A stretch of DNA of 64,000 bases from an uncultured Eubacteriales bacterium (GCA_934695425.1 CAKUVH010000004.1:73700-137699); one strand, 5' to 3'. Counted from the stretch's first letter, positions 34,385-44,100 are shown. The notes: generated by a model not told the origin, from the sequence alone. Numbers and translations: made by a program.

Positions 34385-35519
34385 TTGTAAAATTGCTGAG
34401 AGTTTGATTTCTGCCCAGATATATGTTCTGAAGTATTCCTATTCCAAGATATAAACACGCCGCAGAAGAACCTCCTACGCTGAAAAACGGCAGAGTTACG
34501 CCCATTACAGGCAACAAGCTAAGGCACATTCCGAGATTAAAAACAGTTTGAGAAAGTATCAGCCCTATAAACCCAAAGCAAATGAAAGATCCTATAGTAT
34601 CGTTGCATTTCCTGGCAATAAATCCGATTCTGAAAATTAACAGCAGTAAAAGTAATATAATTAAGGTACAACCCACAAATCCGAGTTCTTCTCCTGCTAC
34701 CGAAAATATAAAATCGCTCTCTTGAATAGGCACTACATTATTTGCAACTCTCGGACCTTTAAAAAGCCCCGTACCAAAAAGCCCTCCCGAACCTATAGAC
34801 AGCTTTCCTTGAATTTGTTGATATCCCATGTTTAAAGGATCGCCCTCGGGGTTCATCTGAGTAATAATTCTTTTTTTCTGATAATCTGCCAGCACAAAAT
34901 TCCAAGCGATTGGCATAAAAATAGCACCCAAAACAATCAAAGCTCCAAAATATCTAAGCGGAAGCCCTGCCATAAACGACATCGTTATAGCTATGCACAA
35001 AAATATAATAGCCGCGCCGTCATCGCCTTGCATGTGGGTCAACACTACAGGTATCAAAGCGTGAGCACCTAGCAAACAAATGTTTTTTATATCTTTAAAA
35101 TTATCAGTATTCTTTACTATTGACAAATGTTTTGCAAAAGTTATTATAAATCCTATTTTTACGAGCTCGGAAGGCTGAAATGTTATTCCTCCCGGAAGTT
35201 TTATCCATGCTCTTGCGTTTACTCCCGAAGAGCCTTCTACGGTCACTCCCATAAATAATGTATAAATTATAAAAAGTATGCAAAATACGCCAATCCATAT
35301 ATAGTATTTTGAAATGACCTTGTAATTGATGGTTTGAAGCAGCAGCGCTCCGATCACTCCAAGCATAACAGATATAAATTGAATTGTTAAATAATTGAAC
35401 CCTTCCCTTGAAACACTTGCTACCAGGAGCATGCTGTAGAGTGCAATTACAAGTATTATGGACCAAAGTATTTTGTCGCTGTATTTAATACAATTTTGTA
35501 TTGATTTAAAAAAGTTCAT
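34377..35519 (-). CDS. rodA: RodA/FtsW/SpoVE-family peptidoglycan glycosyltransferase
   Basis: SEDS proteins polymerise lipid II into glycan strands. This 380-residue protein has about ten membrane helices and the family region NNVVPIQESDFIFSVAGEELGFVG, with the WIKLPGGITFQPSELVKIG segment typical of RodA. It lacks a partner penicillin-binding protein here. I prefer RodA over FtsW from length and the QPSE region, but SpoVE cannot be excluded in a sporeformer. ATG at 35519 with a modest AGGT site. Confidence 0.85.
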   Translation of the reverse strand: MNFFKSIQNCIKYSDKILWSIILVIALYSMLLVASVSREGFNYLTIQFISVMLGVIGALLLQTINYKVISKYYIWIGVFCILFIIYTLFMGVTVEGSSGVNARAWIKLPGGITFQPSELVKIGFIITFAKHLSIVKNTDNFKDIKNICLLGAHALIPVVLTHMQGDDGAAIIFLCIAITMSFMAGLPLRYFGALIVLGAIFMPIAWNFVLADYQKKRIITQMNPEGDPLNMGYQQIQGKLSIGSGGLFGTGLFKGPRVANNVVPIQESDFIFSVAGEELGFVGCTLIILLLLLLIFRIGFIARKCNDTIGSFICFGFIGLILSQTVFNLGMCLSLLPVMGVTLPFFSVGGSSAACLYLGIGILQNIYLGRNQTLSNFTNE

Positions 35520-35542
35520 TTTAATACCTGCTTTGTTAATTT

Positions 35543-36388
35543 TTAGTCTAGATTATAAGAGCGATTTATAAAAAATGTCACGAAAAATATCAAAGAAGAT
35601 ATAAGCACTATAGTGGCTCCGGCAGACGTACCTATATAGTATGAGATTATCAATCCGGATATACCCGCGAATAAAGAAAATATTACAGAAGTTATATGAT
35701 ATGTTTTCATATTTTTTGTAACATTTCTTGCCGATGCCGCAGGCAAGACCAGCAGCGAATTTATTATGAGCATTCCTACCCATTTCAAAGAGACTGTAAC
35801 GATTAAGGCTATTAGTATCACAAAAGTGTTTTTATAAAATTTTACGTTTATTTGTTTGCTGCGTGCCATGTCTGAATTAAGGCTGGCGATCATTAATTTA
35901 TTAAATGAAACCACCCACACCGCCAAAACTATAACCAGAATTATCGCCAGGGCTTGTATCTCTTTTTTGCTTATGGATAAAATATCTCCGATTAAATATC
36001 CCGAGTATTTTGAAAATCCTCCTTTAGCGGATAATATTACTATTCCCAGTGCTATTCCCGCCGAAGAAAACACACCGATAATGGTATCGGACGAAGATAT
36101 TTTTGACTCAATTATACTTGATATTCCAAGCGCGAATAAAATCGAAAATCCTATCATCGATATAATATAATTATCTACTCCGAGCATTATTCCAAGCGCA
36201 ATGCCTGTCAATGCGCAGTGCCCCATGGCGTCGGAGAAAAAAGACATTTTATTGTTTACTATCATCGTTCCCACCAGGCCAAATAGGGGAGCTATAAGCA
36301 AAATTGCGATAAAAGCATTTTTCATGAAAGTAAATTCAACCCAAGAAAAAGGGAATAAATTTTCCAGCAAAGCGTACATTATTTCCAT
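35543..36388 (-). CDS. znuB: Zinc/manganese-type ABC transporter permease
   Basis: This 281-residue, eight-to-nine-helix membrane protein belongs to the ABC-3 family (ZnuB/AdcB/MntB), with GLVGTMIVNNKMSFFSDAMGHCALTGIALG near the N-terminus. It overlaps the ATPase gene by 10 bases and completes a three-gene importer with the His-rich binding protein. RBS AGAGGTGAAC before ATG 36388. I read zinc as the likely metal from the binding protein. Confidence 0.9.
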   Translation of the reverse strand: MEIMYALLENLFPFSWVEFTFMKNAFIAILLIAPLFGLVGTMIVNNKMSFFSDAMGHCALTGIALGIMLGVDNYIISMIGFSILFALGISSIIESKISSSDTIIGVFSSAGIALGIVILSAKGGFSKYSGYLIGDILSISKKEIQALAIILVIVLAVWVVSFNKLMIASLNSDMARSKQINVKFYKNTFVILIALIVTVSLKWVGMLIINSLLVLPAASARNVTKNMKTYHITSVIFSLFAGISGLIISYYIGTSAGATIVLISSLIFFVTFFINRSYNLD

Positions 36389-37125
36389 ATTTGTTCACCT
36401 CTGTCCATATCCATTCCGAATGTTTGGCGTACCGCAATGCTGTTTGGTAAATCTTTTGCTTTTCCCGTTTCTTTGACGTCGTGGTCTATAAGAGCGTAAT
36501 TCGTGGCATATTTTACAACGTGCCCAAGGTCGTGAGAAACCAAAATAACCGGCATATGATAATCTTCGCGCAAAGAACTTATTACGCTGTAAAATTGGCT
36601 TATGCCTTTTCTGTCAACCGCCGAAACCGGCTCGTCCAAAAGTAAAATATCAGGCATCGGCTCAAGGGCAAACGCCAAAAGAATTCTTTGCAATTCTCCT
36701 CCGGATAATTTGCCGATAGATTTTGATATTAAATTTTTTGCCCCTACTTTTTCCAAAATAGCTTCTGCTTTTTGTTTTTTGCTTTTACTGTGTCCGATCC
36801 AAACCGGTAAATTTGATGAATTTGCGCAAAATAAATCCAAAACAGTTATAGGAGTATTGCGGTCAAAACTAAGTCTTTGAGGTACATATCCGATTTTTGG
36901 ATTTGAAATTTTATTTCCTTTTGAATCAAAAAAATCAATTTTCCCTCTAAAATCCATGCTGTGAAGTATCGCTTTTAAAAGAGTTGTTTTTCCCGCGCCG
37001 TTTTTGCCTATCAACGCCAAAGTTTCCCCGTGGTTAGCGGTTAAAGTTACATTGTTAAGTATGATATGACCACTTTTTTTAACTTGTAAATTTTTTATTT
37101 TAACACTGCAATGACAATTATTCAT
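36379..37125 (-). CDS. znuC: Zinc/manganese-type ABC transporter ATP-binding protein
   Basis: The 248-residue ATPase shows Walker A GKNGAGKTT (about 38-46), signature LSGGELQRILLA, Walker B ILLLDEPVSAVDR and H-loop VSHDLGHV. The order is that of ZnuC/AdcC proteins. It lies between the binding protein gene (24 bases upstream) and the permease gene. No Zur-type operator was evident ahead of the operon. Confidence 0.9.
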   Translation of the reverse strand: MNNCHCSVKIKNLQVKKSGHIILNNVTLTANHGETLALIGKNGAGKTTLLKAILHSMDFRGKIDFFDSKGNKISNPKIGYVPQRLSFDRNTPITVLDLFCANSSNLPVWIGHSKSKKQKAEAILEKVGAKNLISKSIGKLSGGELQRILLAFALEPMPDILLLDEPVSAVDRKGISQFYSVISSLREDYHMPVILVSHDLGHVVKYATNYALIDHDVKETGKAKDLPNSIAVRQTFGMDMDRGEQIWK

Positions 37126-37149
37126 TATTATTCATAGTCCTTTTTTATT

Positions 37150-38052
37150 TTAATTTAAGGCTTCTTTCAGGGTTTCAGCGTTCTTGCTCATTATTTCCAA
37201 GTACGCGTCTTTTGAATTTTCTCCGGTTACCGCAGGGTCTAAAGTATAAATTTTTGCACCGGTTTCCTTCGAAATTGTTTCAGCTGCTGTGCTTTTGTAT
37301 TGAGGCTCAATGAACAAGCTGTTTATGTTATTTTCTTTCATAATGTTTATGGTTTTCGAAATTTGTTTTGCGCTTGGTTCGCTTTCGGGGTCATGATTGA
37401 TAACATCAGGAATATTAAGCCCAAACTCATTTGCAAAATAGGGGAAAGCTTCATGAAAAGTTATTATACTTTTTCCGCGCACGTCTTTGAGCTTTAAAGT
37501 AATATCATTTTTTAAATTTTTAAGTTTTGAAATATACTCTTCGCAATTTTTTCTGTATTTTTCTTCATTTTCAGGGTCGGATTCTATAAGCCCTTCGGCA
37601 ATGTTTTCGGTTTGCTTTATGTAATTATCGATTGACATCCAAATATGCGGGTTATAGTCGTGCTCATGAGAATGGTGGTGATGATGGTGGTGGCAATCAT
37701 TTTCAAGGAGCTCAATATTCTGGCTTGAATCTATAATTTTAATTTTCGGAATTTCATCTGTAACTTTTTTTAAAAAATTCTCCATCCCTGCGCCGTTTAT
37801 TATGAACGCAGAAGATTTTTCTATATTTTTTAAATCCTCGGATTGAATCTGAAAATCATGCAAACATCCCTGATGATTTTCGGACATATGTATAACTTCA
37901 GTTCCCTCAATTCCATCAATTAAATTGAGTGCGATTATGTAAACCGGGTAACAAGAAGCCACATATCGTGTTTGTTTAGCAAAATTTTTTCTACACCCTG
38001 ACACAAAAATACATACGAGTAAAGCAGACATAATTGAAATAATTTTCTTCAT
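37150..38052 (-). CDS. znuA: Metal (probably zinc) ABC transporter substrate-binding lipoprotein
   Basis: This 300-residue cluster A-I binding protein has a lipobox ending at Cys20 (FVSGC) and a His-rich loop of seven consecutive histidines followed by SHEHDYNPHIW near residue 120, a hallmark of zinc-specific ZnuA/AdcA. Further ligand histidines follow in ITFHEAFPYFA, and an aspartate in the LDPA region. It captures metal outside the membrane for znuB-znuC. ATG at 38052. Confidence 0.92.
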   Translation of the reverse strand: MKKIISIMSALLVCIFVSGCRKNFAKQTRYVASCYPVYIIALNLIDGIEGTEVIHMSENHQGCLHDFQIQSEDLKNIEKSSAFIINGAGMENFLKKVTDEIPKIKIIDSSQNIELLENDCHHHHHHHSHEHDYNPHIWMSIDNYIKQTENIAEGLIESDPENEEKYRKNCEEYISKLKNLKNDITLKLKDVRGKSIITFHEAFPYFANEFGLNIPDVINHDPESEPSAKQISKTINIMKENNINSLFIEPQYKSTAAETISKETGAKIYTLDPAVTGENSKDAYLEIMSKNAETLKEALN

Positions 38053-38129
38053 TTTTTAAACCTCTGAATTTTTATTTTTATTTACAGTCCTAAATATTGT
38101 ACCATAAATTAATTTAAGTTTGAATTATT

Positions 38130-38507
38130 TTATACTGTGATGTTGTCTTTGATTTTCTGAAAAATCTTATCGCCGATTCCTTTTACATTTTTCAATTCCT
38201 CTATAGTTTGAAATCCGCCATAGTGATTTCGATACGAAATTATTCTTTCGGCAATCGCAGGACCGATACCTGTCAAATTTTCCGATAAAGTTTCTTCATC
38301 AGCGGTATTGATATTAATTTTTTCTACTTGAATTTTTTCGTAAGAATCAGAACCGGATTTTATTGTTTTACCTGTAACGGACACAGAAATAGGAGGCATT
38401 TTAGGTACAAAAATCGCATTGTAACACAAAATCACAGCAGCCATGGCAATCGCTGTTGAAATCAATATTTTAATGGTAAATTTTTCGGCGTTGTTATTAT
38501 TTTCCAT
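38130..38507 (-). CDS. comEA: ComEA-family helix-hairpin-helix DNA-binding protein
   Basis: The 125-residue protein has one N-terminal membrane helix (about 11-31), a linker, and two C-terminal helix-hairpin-helix motifs (ININTADEETLSENLTGIGPAIAERII and LKNVKGIGDKIFQKI). It binds double-stranded DNA at the surface in natural transformation systems. It lacks the SLBB domain of longer ComEA. The other competence-like gene is the ComEC-type hydrolase at 9.8 kb, but no full ComEC or pilus genes are present, so competence is not shown. Confidence 0.85.
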   Translation of the reverse strand: MENNNNAEKFTIKILISTAIAMAAVILCYNAIFVPKMPPISVSVTGKTIKSGSDSYEKIQVEKININTADEETLSENLTGIGPAIAERIISYRNHYGGFQTIEELKNVKGIGDKIFQKIKDNITV

Positions 38508-38572
38508 AATTCTCCAATTTGATTATTTAACTTTAATAATATGATACCATATAGACCCGATTTAATCAAAAA

Positions 38573-38596
38573 AACCGAAAGATAATTCTTTCGGTT
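38573..38596 (-). terminator. Terminator after spoIVA
   Basis: On the minus strand AACCGAAAGA pairs with TCTTTCGGTT around a four-base loop and is followed by seven T residues, 9 bases after the spoIVA stop. Confidence 0.85.
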
Positions 38597-38604
38597 AAAA
38601 TAAA

Positions 38605-40083
38605 TTATATCATTATGCAAATAAGTCCATTGCAGCCTTCGTTTATTATTCTTTCGATGGTTTCTTTAATCTTATCACGTGCGTCGGACGGCATGCGGTA
38701 TAGTTTGTTATGCAATCCTTCGTTTACCAATTCGTGCAAAGATTTTCCGAATATATTTGATTCCCAAATTTTTGAGGGGCTTTCTTCAAATTCTTTCAGA
38801 AGGTACATAACCAATTCTTCTGATTGCTGTTCAGAGCCAACTATCGGAGTTACTTCGGTTGTTATGTTTGTTTTTAACATGTGCACCGATGGGGCTGATG
38901 CTCGTAAACGTATTCCGTATTTTCCGTTTTGTTTTATTATTTCGGGTTCATCCAAATGCAATTCTTCCATGGATGGCATTACGATTCCGTATCCCGAATC
39001 ATTGACTTCATCATATGCCGCTGCGATTTTTTCGTATTTTTCTTTTAATCTTGCAAGATCCATCATCGAATCCATAAGGTCGCACTCATCTTTTATTTCT
39101 ATTCCGGTTTTTTCACCCATTATTTTGAAAAATAATGTAGGATCCAAAGTAATTGTTATTCTTGCTGTTCCTTTTCCGAGGTCTATTGAAGAAATCTCCG
39201 AATGAGTAACATATTCACAATTTTTTAAACTCTCGATTAAATGTTGAATTTCGTTTATTTTCGAAATATCTTTAGCGGAATTATTTATACATGTGTATAC
39301 AGAACTTCTTAGCCAGTTATTTTTCTCAAGAGAATTAAGCCATCCCGGCATATCTATTTTTATTTCTTTCACAGGGAATTCAAAAAGCAACTCTGCAAGT
39401 ATTCTTTTAATTTCGTCTTCGTTTAAAGTTGTACAATTCACAGGAATAACCGGTGTTGAATATTTTTCAGAAAGTTTGGATGCCAACTTTTTGGTTTCGT
39501 CCGAATAAGGATTGGTACTGTTCAGTAGAACTATAAAGGGTTTATTTATTTCTTTTAGTTCAGAAATTATACGTTCTTCCGCTTCTTGATATTCATCTCT
39601 TTCAATATCGCTTATAGAACCGTCTGTTGTTATGACGAGTCCGATCGTGGAATGATCGGTTATAACTTTTTTCGTTCCTATTTCTGCGGCCATATTAAAA
39701 GGTATATCCTCTTCAAACCAAGGCGTTTTAACCATTCTGGGGTGGTCGTCTTCTATATATCCCAGCGAACTCGGTACTATATACCCTACGCAATCTATCA
39801 TCCTGGCGTTAAATTTAGCGTTTCCGCCTATATTGACTTGGGCGGCATCCTCAGGTATAAACTTCGGCTCGGTGGTCATTATGGTTTTGCCTCCGGCTGA
39901 TTGCGGCAATTCGTCTATCGCTCGTTCTTTTTGACTTTCTTCTATTATATTTGGAATCACCAGGGTATCCATGAATTTTTTTATAAATGTGGATTTTCCT
40001 GTTCTTACCGGGCCTACCACTCCAATGTAAATATCTCCGTTTGTTCTTTGCGATATGTCTTTGTAAATATTACGTTCTTCCAC
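38605..40083 (-). CDS. spoIVA: Stage IV sporulation protein A (spore coat ATPase)
   Basis: SpoIVA polymerises on the forespore surface using ATP and forms the base layer for the coat. The 492 residues equal the B. subtilis length. Walker A GPVRTGKS (24-31) is in the TRAFAC-type N-terminal domain, with IDCVGY as the Walker B region, and the C-terminus ends in hydrophobic ICIMI as in the family. GTG start at 40083 behind GGGAGG. It is clear evidence for endospore formation. Regulation by sigma-E is expected from the family, but I could not identify a convincing promoter. Confidence 0.96.
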   Translation of the reverse strand: MEERNIYKDISQRTNGDIYIGVVGPVRTGKSTFIKKFMDTLVIPNIIEESQKERAIDELPQSAGGKTIMTTEPKFIPEDAAQVNIGGNAKFNARMIDCVGYIVPSSLGYIEDDHPRMVKTPWFEEDIPFNMAAEIGTKKVITDHSTIGLVITTDGSISDIERDEYQEAEERIISELKEINKPFIVLLNSTNPYSDETKKLASKLSEKYSTPVIPVNCTTLNEDEIKRILAELLFEFPVKEIKIDMPGWLNSLEKNNWLRSSVYTCINNSAKDISKINEIQHLIESLKNCEYVTHSEISSIDLGKGTARITITLDPTLFFKIMGEKTGIEIKDECDLMDSMMDLARLKEKYEKIAAAYDEVNDSGYGIVMPSMEELHLDEPEIIKQNGKYGIRLRASAPSVHMLKTNITTEVTPIVGSEQQSEELVMYLLKEFEESPSKIWESNIFGKSLHELVNEGLHNKLYRMPSDARDKIKETIERIINEGCNGLICIMI

Positions 40084-40143
40084 TTTTTTTCCTCCCGAAA
40101 TATGAGATTAGATTTTATATTGATTTATTATTAAAAATTTATA

Positions 40144-41685
40144 TTATTTCATTGGAATCAAAAGCATGCTGCCGGTAGGGACTTTATCTTCCGAAATATC
40201 ATTTTCTCTTTTTATTGCATTTACTGAGGTGTAATATTTTCTCGCAATATCCCACAGCGATTCTCCTTCAGAGGCATAATAAATGGTCAGGGATGCACCG
40301 GTGTCTTTATCTCCCGGAACAGTTTCGTCGGACTGCGCGGATGTAACCATATTACGTTTTTCGTTTGAATAAATCGCTCCTTGGATTGAAAGATTTGCTT
40401 TTATGTCGAGTTTATTTCCATCCGAAACATTATATCCAATTGAAATGGGGGAGATATTAATTTCTGAAACCGAATTTTCAAAGTTTTCAGAAGAATCAAT
40501 ATTATGATTGAAATCCAGTATCCTTTCAATATAAAACGGTGTGCCATTTTCGTCCAAGGCTATAAAGCAGACGTTCATTTTGATATTTATTGCAGGTTTC
40601 CCGTCATTTGAAATTGTTTTTGCCGAGTAATTATCGCTCCATAAATCTATTATTTTTGAAATATTGGTCCCGGGCAAATCAATCGAATCTTTATGTGATA
40701 TATTATCTTTTATAATCTCGGATAATTTGCTTAAAGTAATGGTTTTGTTTTCGGTTTCCAAATTATAATCGGTAGAATAGATATCCGAAACGATTTCCGA
40801 TTCTTTTTCATTATAGGCAGTTACGGTTATAGCGACTTTTATATCTGTGGATATTAAATTTGAATCTTTTGAACTTTCGTTCTGGAGCGTTTCTTCATGG
40901 CTGAGTATTTCGGCATTTATTACATATTTAGAATCGTCATCGATACCGGGTACATCCACTATTTGGCTTATCGGAATGGAATATTCTGTATTTTCAAGTT
41001 TTCCGCTTTCGATATCGCTTATATAAAGTATTTTCAGCGTTATTTCGCCTTTGGCGACTATTTTATTCGGCATTACTTTGTAGTCATTTATAACAGCTGA
41101 TATTTCCGACTTTATAATTGCTTCGGGCGATGGCTTATTTTCTCCCGGCTCGAGTGTTTCGTTTATTGAAAATTGTTGCTGGCCCATGCTGGTTAAATTG
41201 CTGCAATTTATTTTTTCTATTTTTTGTTCAATATCTTTTCCTGATACCGATGAAATAATATCTATAGAATTTTTACTATAAATTTTTGCGCAGATTGTAA
41301 ATGCTCCATGAATGTCTATTTTTCTCGGACTTACTGCACGGCAGTTTATGTATTCTGTCCTTGCAAAAGTCATTGCCACCGCATTTTCAGGGCTGGATTT
41401 TATGTCTATGGAGCAAGAAAAAGGTGAAGAATTTTCGCAGCATCTTATGTTCATATTGTCTGCGTCAAGGTAAATTAATCTGATGTTTGCGCTTCCTTCA
41501 ATGTTTAATCTGTCGCCCGATATATTCCTGGTGGTTATGTTGGGGCACACCTGACATTTAAGAATTCTTTGAATGTCAGGGCAATAATCAGGCAGCGAAA
41601 AATCTAAATCGATGGGTATTTCTTGACAGCCTTCAAAATTTAGCACTCTAACAGGTATGCTTTCTTTGCTTACGTCATAATTCAT
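40144..41685 (-). CDS. DUF3794 and LysM domain protein, probable spore-coat morphogenetic factor
   Basis: The 513-residue protein carries DUF3794 (SPOCS-like) domains over most of its length (from VRVLNFEGCQEIPIDLDFSLPDYCPDIQRI) and a C-terminal LysM domain (ASEGESLWDIARKYYTSVNAI, about 464-510). SPOCS and LysM domains are also found in SpoVID and SafA, which link SpoIVA and coat, and its position directly upstream of spoIVA supports such a role. The frame opens at 41718, but GGAGAGG selects the ATG at 41685. No signal peptide, consistent with synthesis in the mother cell. Confidence 0.85.
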   Translation of the reverse strand: MNYDVSKESIPVRVLNFEGCQEIPIDLDFSLPDYCPDIQRILKCQVCPNITTRNISGDRLNIEGSANIRLIYLDADNMNIRCCENSSPFSCSIDIKSSPENAVAMTFARTEYINCRAVSPRKIDIHGAFTICAKIYSKNSIDIISSVSGKDIEQKIEKINCSNLTSMGQQQFSINETLEPGENKPSPEAIIKSEISAVINDYKVMPNKIVAKGEITLKILYISDIESGKLENTEYSIPISQIVDVPGIDDDSKYVINAEILSHEETLQNESSKDSNLISTDIKVAITVTAYNEKESEIVSDIYSTDYNLETENKTITLSKLSEIIKDNISHKDSIDLPGTNISKIIDLWSDNYSAKTISNDGKPAINIKMNVCFIALDENGTPFYIERILDFNHNIDSSENFENSVSEINISPISIGYNVSDGNKLDIKANLSIQGAIYSNEKRNMVTSAQSDETVPGDKDTGASLTIYYASEGESLWDIARKYYTSVNAIKRENDISEDKVPTGSMLLIPMK

Positions 41686-41761
41686 TTTGAACCTCTCCTT
41701 GTTTGAAATAATAATCAATTTTATTCAGGAATTATAATTTTTATTACTTAGCAAAATGTTT

Positions 41762-42520
41762 TTAACTATTCAGTATTTGTTTTCCTTGTGAATCCATTTT
41801 GTAATTTTCTTTATAAATTATTTCCGAAATCGGTACAATTTGATATCCTTCTTCTTTTATTACATCTATGATTTTAGGAAGAGCTTCGGGCGTGTTTTTT
41901 GCTCCGTTGTGCATAAGTATGATGGATCCCGGTTTTATTTTGCTTTTAATTCTTTTTACCATGTCCTCGGGAGTAGGGTCTTTCCAGTCCAAACTGTCTA
42001 CATCCCATTGAATACAATGCATATTCAGCTCGTTTGTAGTTTCAACGACGCAGTTGTTATAATCTCCATACGGCGGCCTGAAAAGTATCGGCCTTGGAGC
42101 ACCGGCAGCTTCTATCTTTTTATTACAGTCCTCGATTTGAGCTCTTACTTTTTCTTTTTCAAGTTTCGGCAAATGCGGGTGAGTATCCGAGTGATTGCCT
42201 ACATCGTGCCCGGCGTCAGCTATAGCTTTGACTGATTCAGGATATTTTTCAGCCCAAAATCCCACCAAAAAGAAGGTGCTTTTTACTCCTTTCTGAGCCA
42301 AAATATCAAGCAAAGTTTGCGTTTGTTCATTTCCCCAAGCGGCGTCGAAAGAAATGCTTACCACTTTGTCTTGTTTGTCTACGCAATAAATTGGCAGCTT
42401 ACGTTCTGCGGCTTTGAATACATTGGTGCTTTGAAGTGAAAATATAGCTGAAAGAACAGCGGTTATAACACTTCCTACAATAATCATTAATTTTTTTCGG
42501 TTTATTAAAAAAACTTTCAT
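41762..42520 (-). CDS. pdaB: Polysaccharide deacetylase, PdaB-like sporulation protein
   Basis: The 252-residue protein has an N-terminal membrane anchor (about 11-30) and a NodB carbohydrate esterase family 4 domain: SFDAAWGNE (Asp59), HSDTHPHL with the metal histidines, RPPYGDYN and a late LMHNG. The AAWGNE variant is typical of PdaB. PdaB homologues act on spore cortex or cell-wall peptidoglycan. It lies in the leftward sporulation group with spoIVA. ATG at 42520 with GGAGGAATAAG. Confidence 0.87.
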   Translation of the reverse strand: MKVFLINRKKLMIIVGSVITAVLSAIFSLQSTNVFKAAERKLPIYCVDKQDKVVSISFDAAWGNEQTQTLLDILAQKGVKSTFFLVGFWAEKYPESVKAIADAGHDVGNHSDTHPHLPKLEKEKVRAQIEDCNKKIEAAGAPRPILFRPPYGDYNNCVVETTNELNMHCIQWDVDSLDWKDPTPEDMVKRIKSKIKPGSIILMHNGAKNTPEALPKIIDVIKEEGYQIVPISEIIYKENYKMDSQGKQILNS

Positions 42521-42591
42521 ATTCTTATTCCTCCTCGATAGAAAAATATATGCACCGTAGAAGAAATATAGACTATAAAAATTTTTATTTA

Positions 42592-42623
42592 AAATAAAAA
42601 ATCCACCAAAACTATTTTGGTGG
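42592..42623 (-). terminator. Terminator after scfB
   Basis: On the minus strand CCACCAAAA and TTTTGGTGG (42623-42615 and 42611-42603) form a 9-bp hairpin followed by ATTTTTTATTTT, 27 bases after the scfB stop. Confidence 0.85.
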
Positions 42624-42649
42624 TTTTCTGGGTTATGTTTATTAATTTT

Positions 42650-44008
42650 TTATGCCAGGGCGTACAAAGAAATTGCACATTCAATTTTTTTCTTTTGCAT
42701 TTCACAAGCCACGTCAAACGGCTTCATAATATCGTGATTGTGAGTGTAATTTTTTACGGCACATCCGCCACTGCAATAAAATCTTGCCCAGCAGTTTCTG
42801 CACTTTTCTTTATGGTATATGCTGGTGTTTAAAAACCTCTTTTTGATACTTTCATCGAACGTACCTTCGTTTACATTTCCCATTTTAAATTCATTATTTC
42901 CTACCATTTGGTGGCACGCAAAAATATCCCCGTTCGGAGTTATTGCCACATAATCATTGCCGCACCCGCAGCCTTTCAGCCTTTTCACTACACATGGACC
43001 TTTTTCGATGTCAATATTAAAATTGAAAAAATTTATATTCTTTCCGGCATTTTTCATACTTATTAATTTTTTGCAAAGCTTTTTTTCTTCCTTAAGAATT
43101 TCAGGCACGTCCTCTTTTGAAAGCGTGTACTTAAAATTATTATCGCACAAAACCGGCTCCATTGATATTTCTGTAAATCCCAGGTCGTATATATGCATTA
43201 CATCGTCTGTAAAGTTCAAATTTTCTTTGGTGTACGTTCCTCTTACGTAATATTTTTTCCCGTTTCTTTCTGAAACTAACTTTTTGAATTTCGGAACGAT
43301 TAAATCATAGCTCCCGTTCCCGCTGCGTGTCACTCTAAAACGGTCATTTGTTTCTTTTTTTCCGTCAAGCGACAGAACTACATCGTAAATTTCTTTATTA
43401 ATGAAATCTATTTTTTCATCATCGAGCAAAATTCCGTTTGTTGTCAAAGTGAATCTAAAATTTTTATTGTATTTTTTTTCCAAGCTTCGGGCATATTTTA
43501 CCGTTTCGGTTACGACTTCCCAATTCATCAAAGGCTCGCCGCCAAAAAAATCCATCTCTAAATTTTTTATTTTGCCTGATTTTTCAATTAAAAAATCCAC
43601 GGCTTTCTTAGCTGTTTCAAGAGGCATAAGCTCTTTTTTTCCGCACCCAAAATCTCCCTTGGAAGCGAAACAATATTTGCACGCAAGATTGCAGTCGTGA
43701 GCAATATTTAAACAAATGGCTTTTATAGGAGAGGATAATTTCTCTTCAGTCGCCAGCTTTTCATAGGTGTCTTTCGAAAAAAGCTTTTCATTATTATAAA
43801 GAGAAATTATTTCTTTGTAGGTCTCTTTTATTTCGTTGGCAGGATATTTATCTTCCAATTTTTTTATAAGATAATTTTCGGTATAATCGAAAAAATTACC
43901 GTCCAGGTAGGATAACATATCATAAAAAATATCATCGACTACATGCACGGCTCCGCTGTTGCTGTCGACTACAAAATTATTATTTTCAAATTTAAATTTA
44001 TGTACCAT
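42650..44008 (-). CDS. scfB: Radical SAM maturase of the SCIFF peptide
   Basis: This 452-residue enzyme has an N-terminal peptide-recognition domain (about 1-95), a radical SAM core with Cys106-x3-Cys110-x2-Cys113 (HDCNLACKYCFA), FFGGEPLMN for SAM binding, and a C-terminal SPASM domain with the cysteines for two auxiliary clusters (CVVKRLKGCGCG, CHQM, CRNCWARFYCSGGC). The family forms a thioether in the SCIFF precursor. All cluster cysteines appear intact, which matters because the precursor next door is unusual. It is 125 bases downstream of scfA, with a hairpin between. Confidence 0.93.
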   Translation of the reverse strand: MVHKFKFENNNFVVDSNSGAVHVVDDIFYDMLSYLDGNFFDYTENYLIKKLEDKYPANEIKETYKEIISLYNNEKLFSKDTYEKLATEEKLSSPIKAICLNIAHDCNLACKYCFASKGDFGCGKKELMPLETAKKAVDFLIEKSGKIKNLEMDFFGGEPLMNWEVVTETVKYARSLEKKYNKNFRFTLTTNGILLDDEKIDFINKEIYDVVLSLDGKKETNDRFRVTRSGNGSYDLIVPKFKKLVSERNGKKYYVRGTYTKENLNFTDDVMHIYDLGFTEISMEPVLCDNNFKYTLSKEDVPEILKEEKKLCKKLISMKNAGKNINFFNFNIDIEKGPCVVKRLKGCGCGNDYVAITPNGDIFACHQMVGNNEFKMGNVNEGTFDESIKKRFLNTSIYHKEKCRNCWARFYCSGGCAVKNYTHNHDIMKPFDVACEMQKKKIECAISLYALA

Positions 44009-44073
44009 ATAAAACCAAAGATTCTTCCTTGATTTTTTCCCTTCCTTTCAAATTAATTTTATTAACAAAATTA

Positions 44074-44100
44074 AATCTTTTGGCATATACCAAAAGACTT
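44074..44100 (-). terminator. Attenuating hairpin between scfA and scfB
   Basis: On the minus transcript AAGTCTTTTGG (44100-44090) pairs with CCAAAAGATTT (44083-44073), including a G-U pair that on the plus strand is an A-C mismatch, followed by AATTTTGTT. It would let precursor transcripts outnumber those of the enzyme. Confidence 0.6.

Noticed and set aside
37670..37700. GGTGGTGATG repeat as a simple tandem repeat or regulatory array
   Set aside because: It is the coding sequence of the polyhistidine metal-binding loop of the ZnuA-type protein.
38053..38129. Zur-type operator before the zinc transporter operon
   Set aside because: No palindrome resembling the Bacillus Zur box is present in this AT-rich stretch.
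38615..39205. 196-residue frame on the plus strand opposite spoIVA
   Set aside because: It is fully inside spoIVA, Ser/Phe-rich as expected of an antisense shadow, and no family features are visible.
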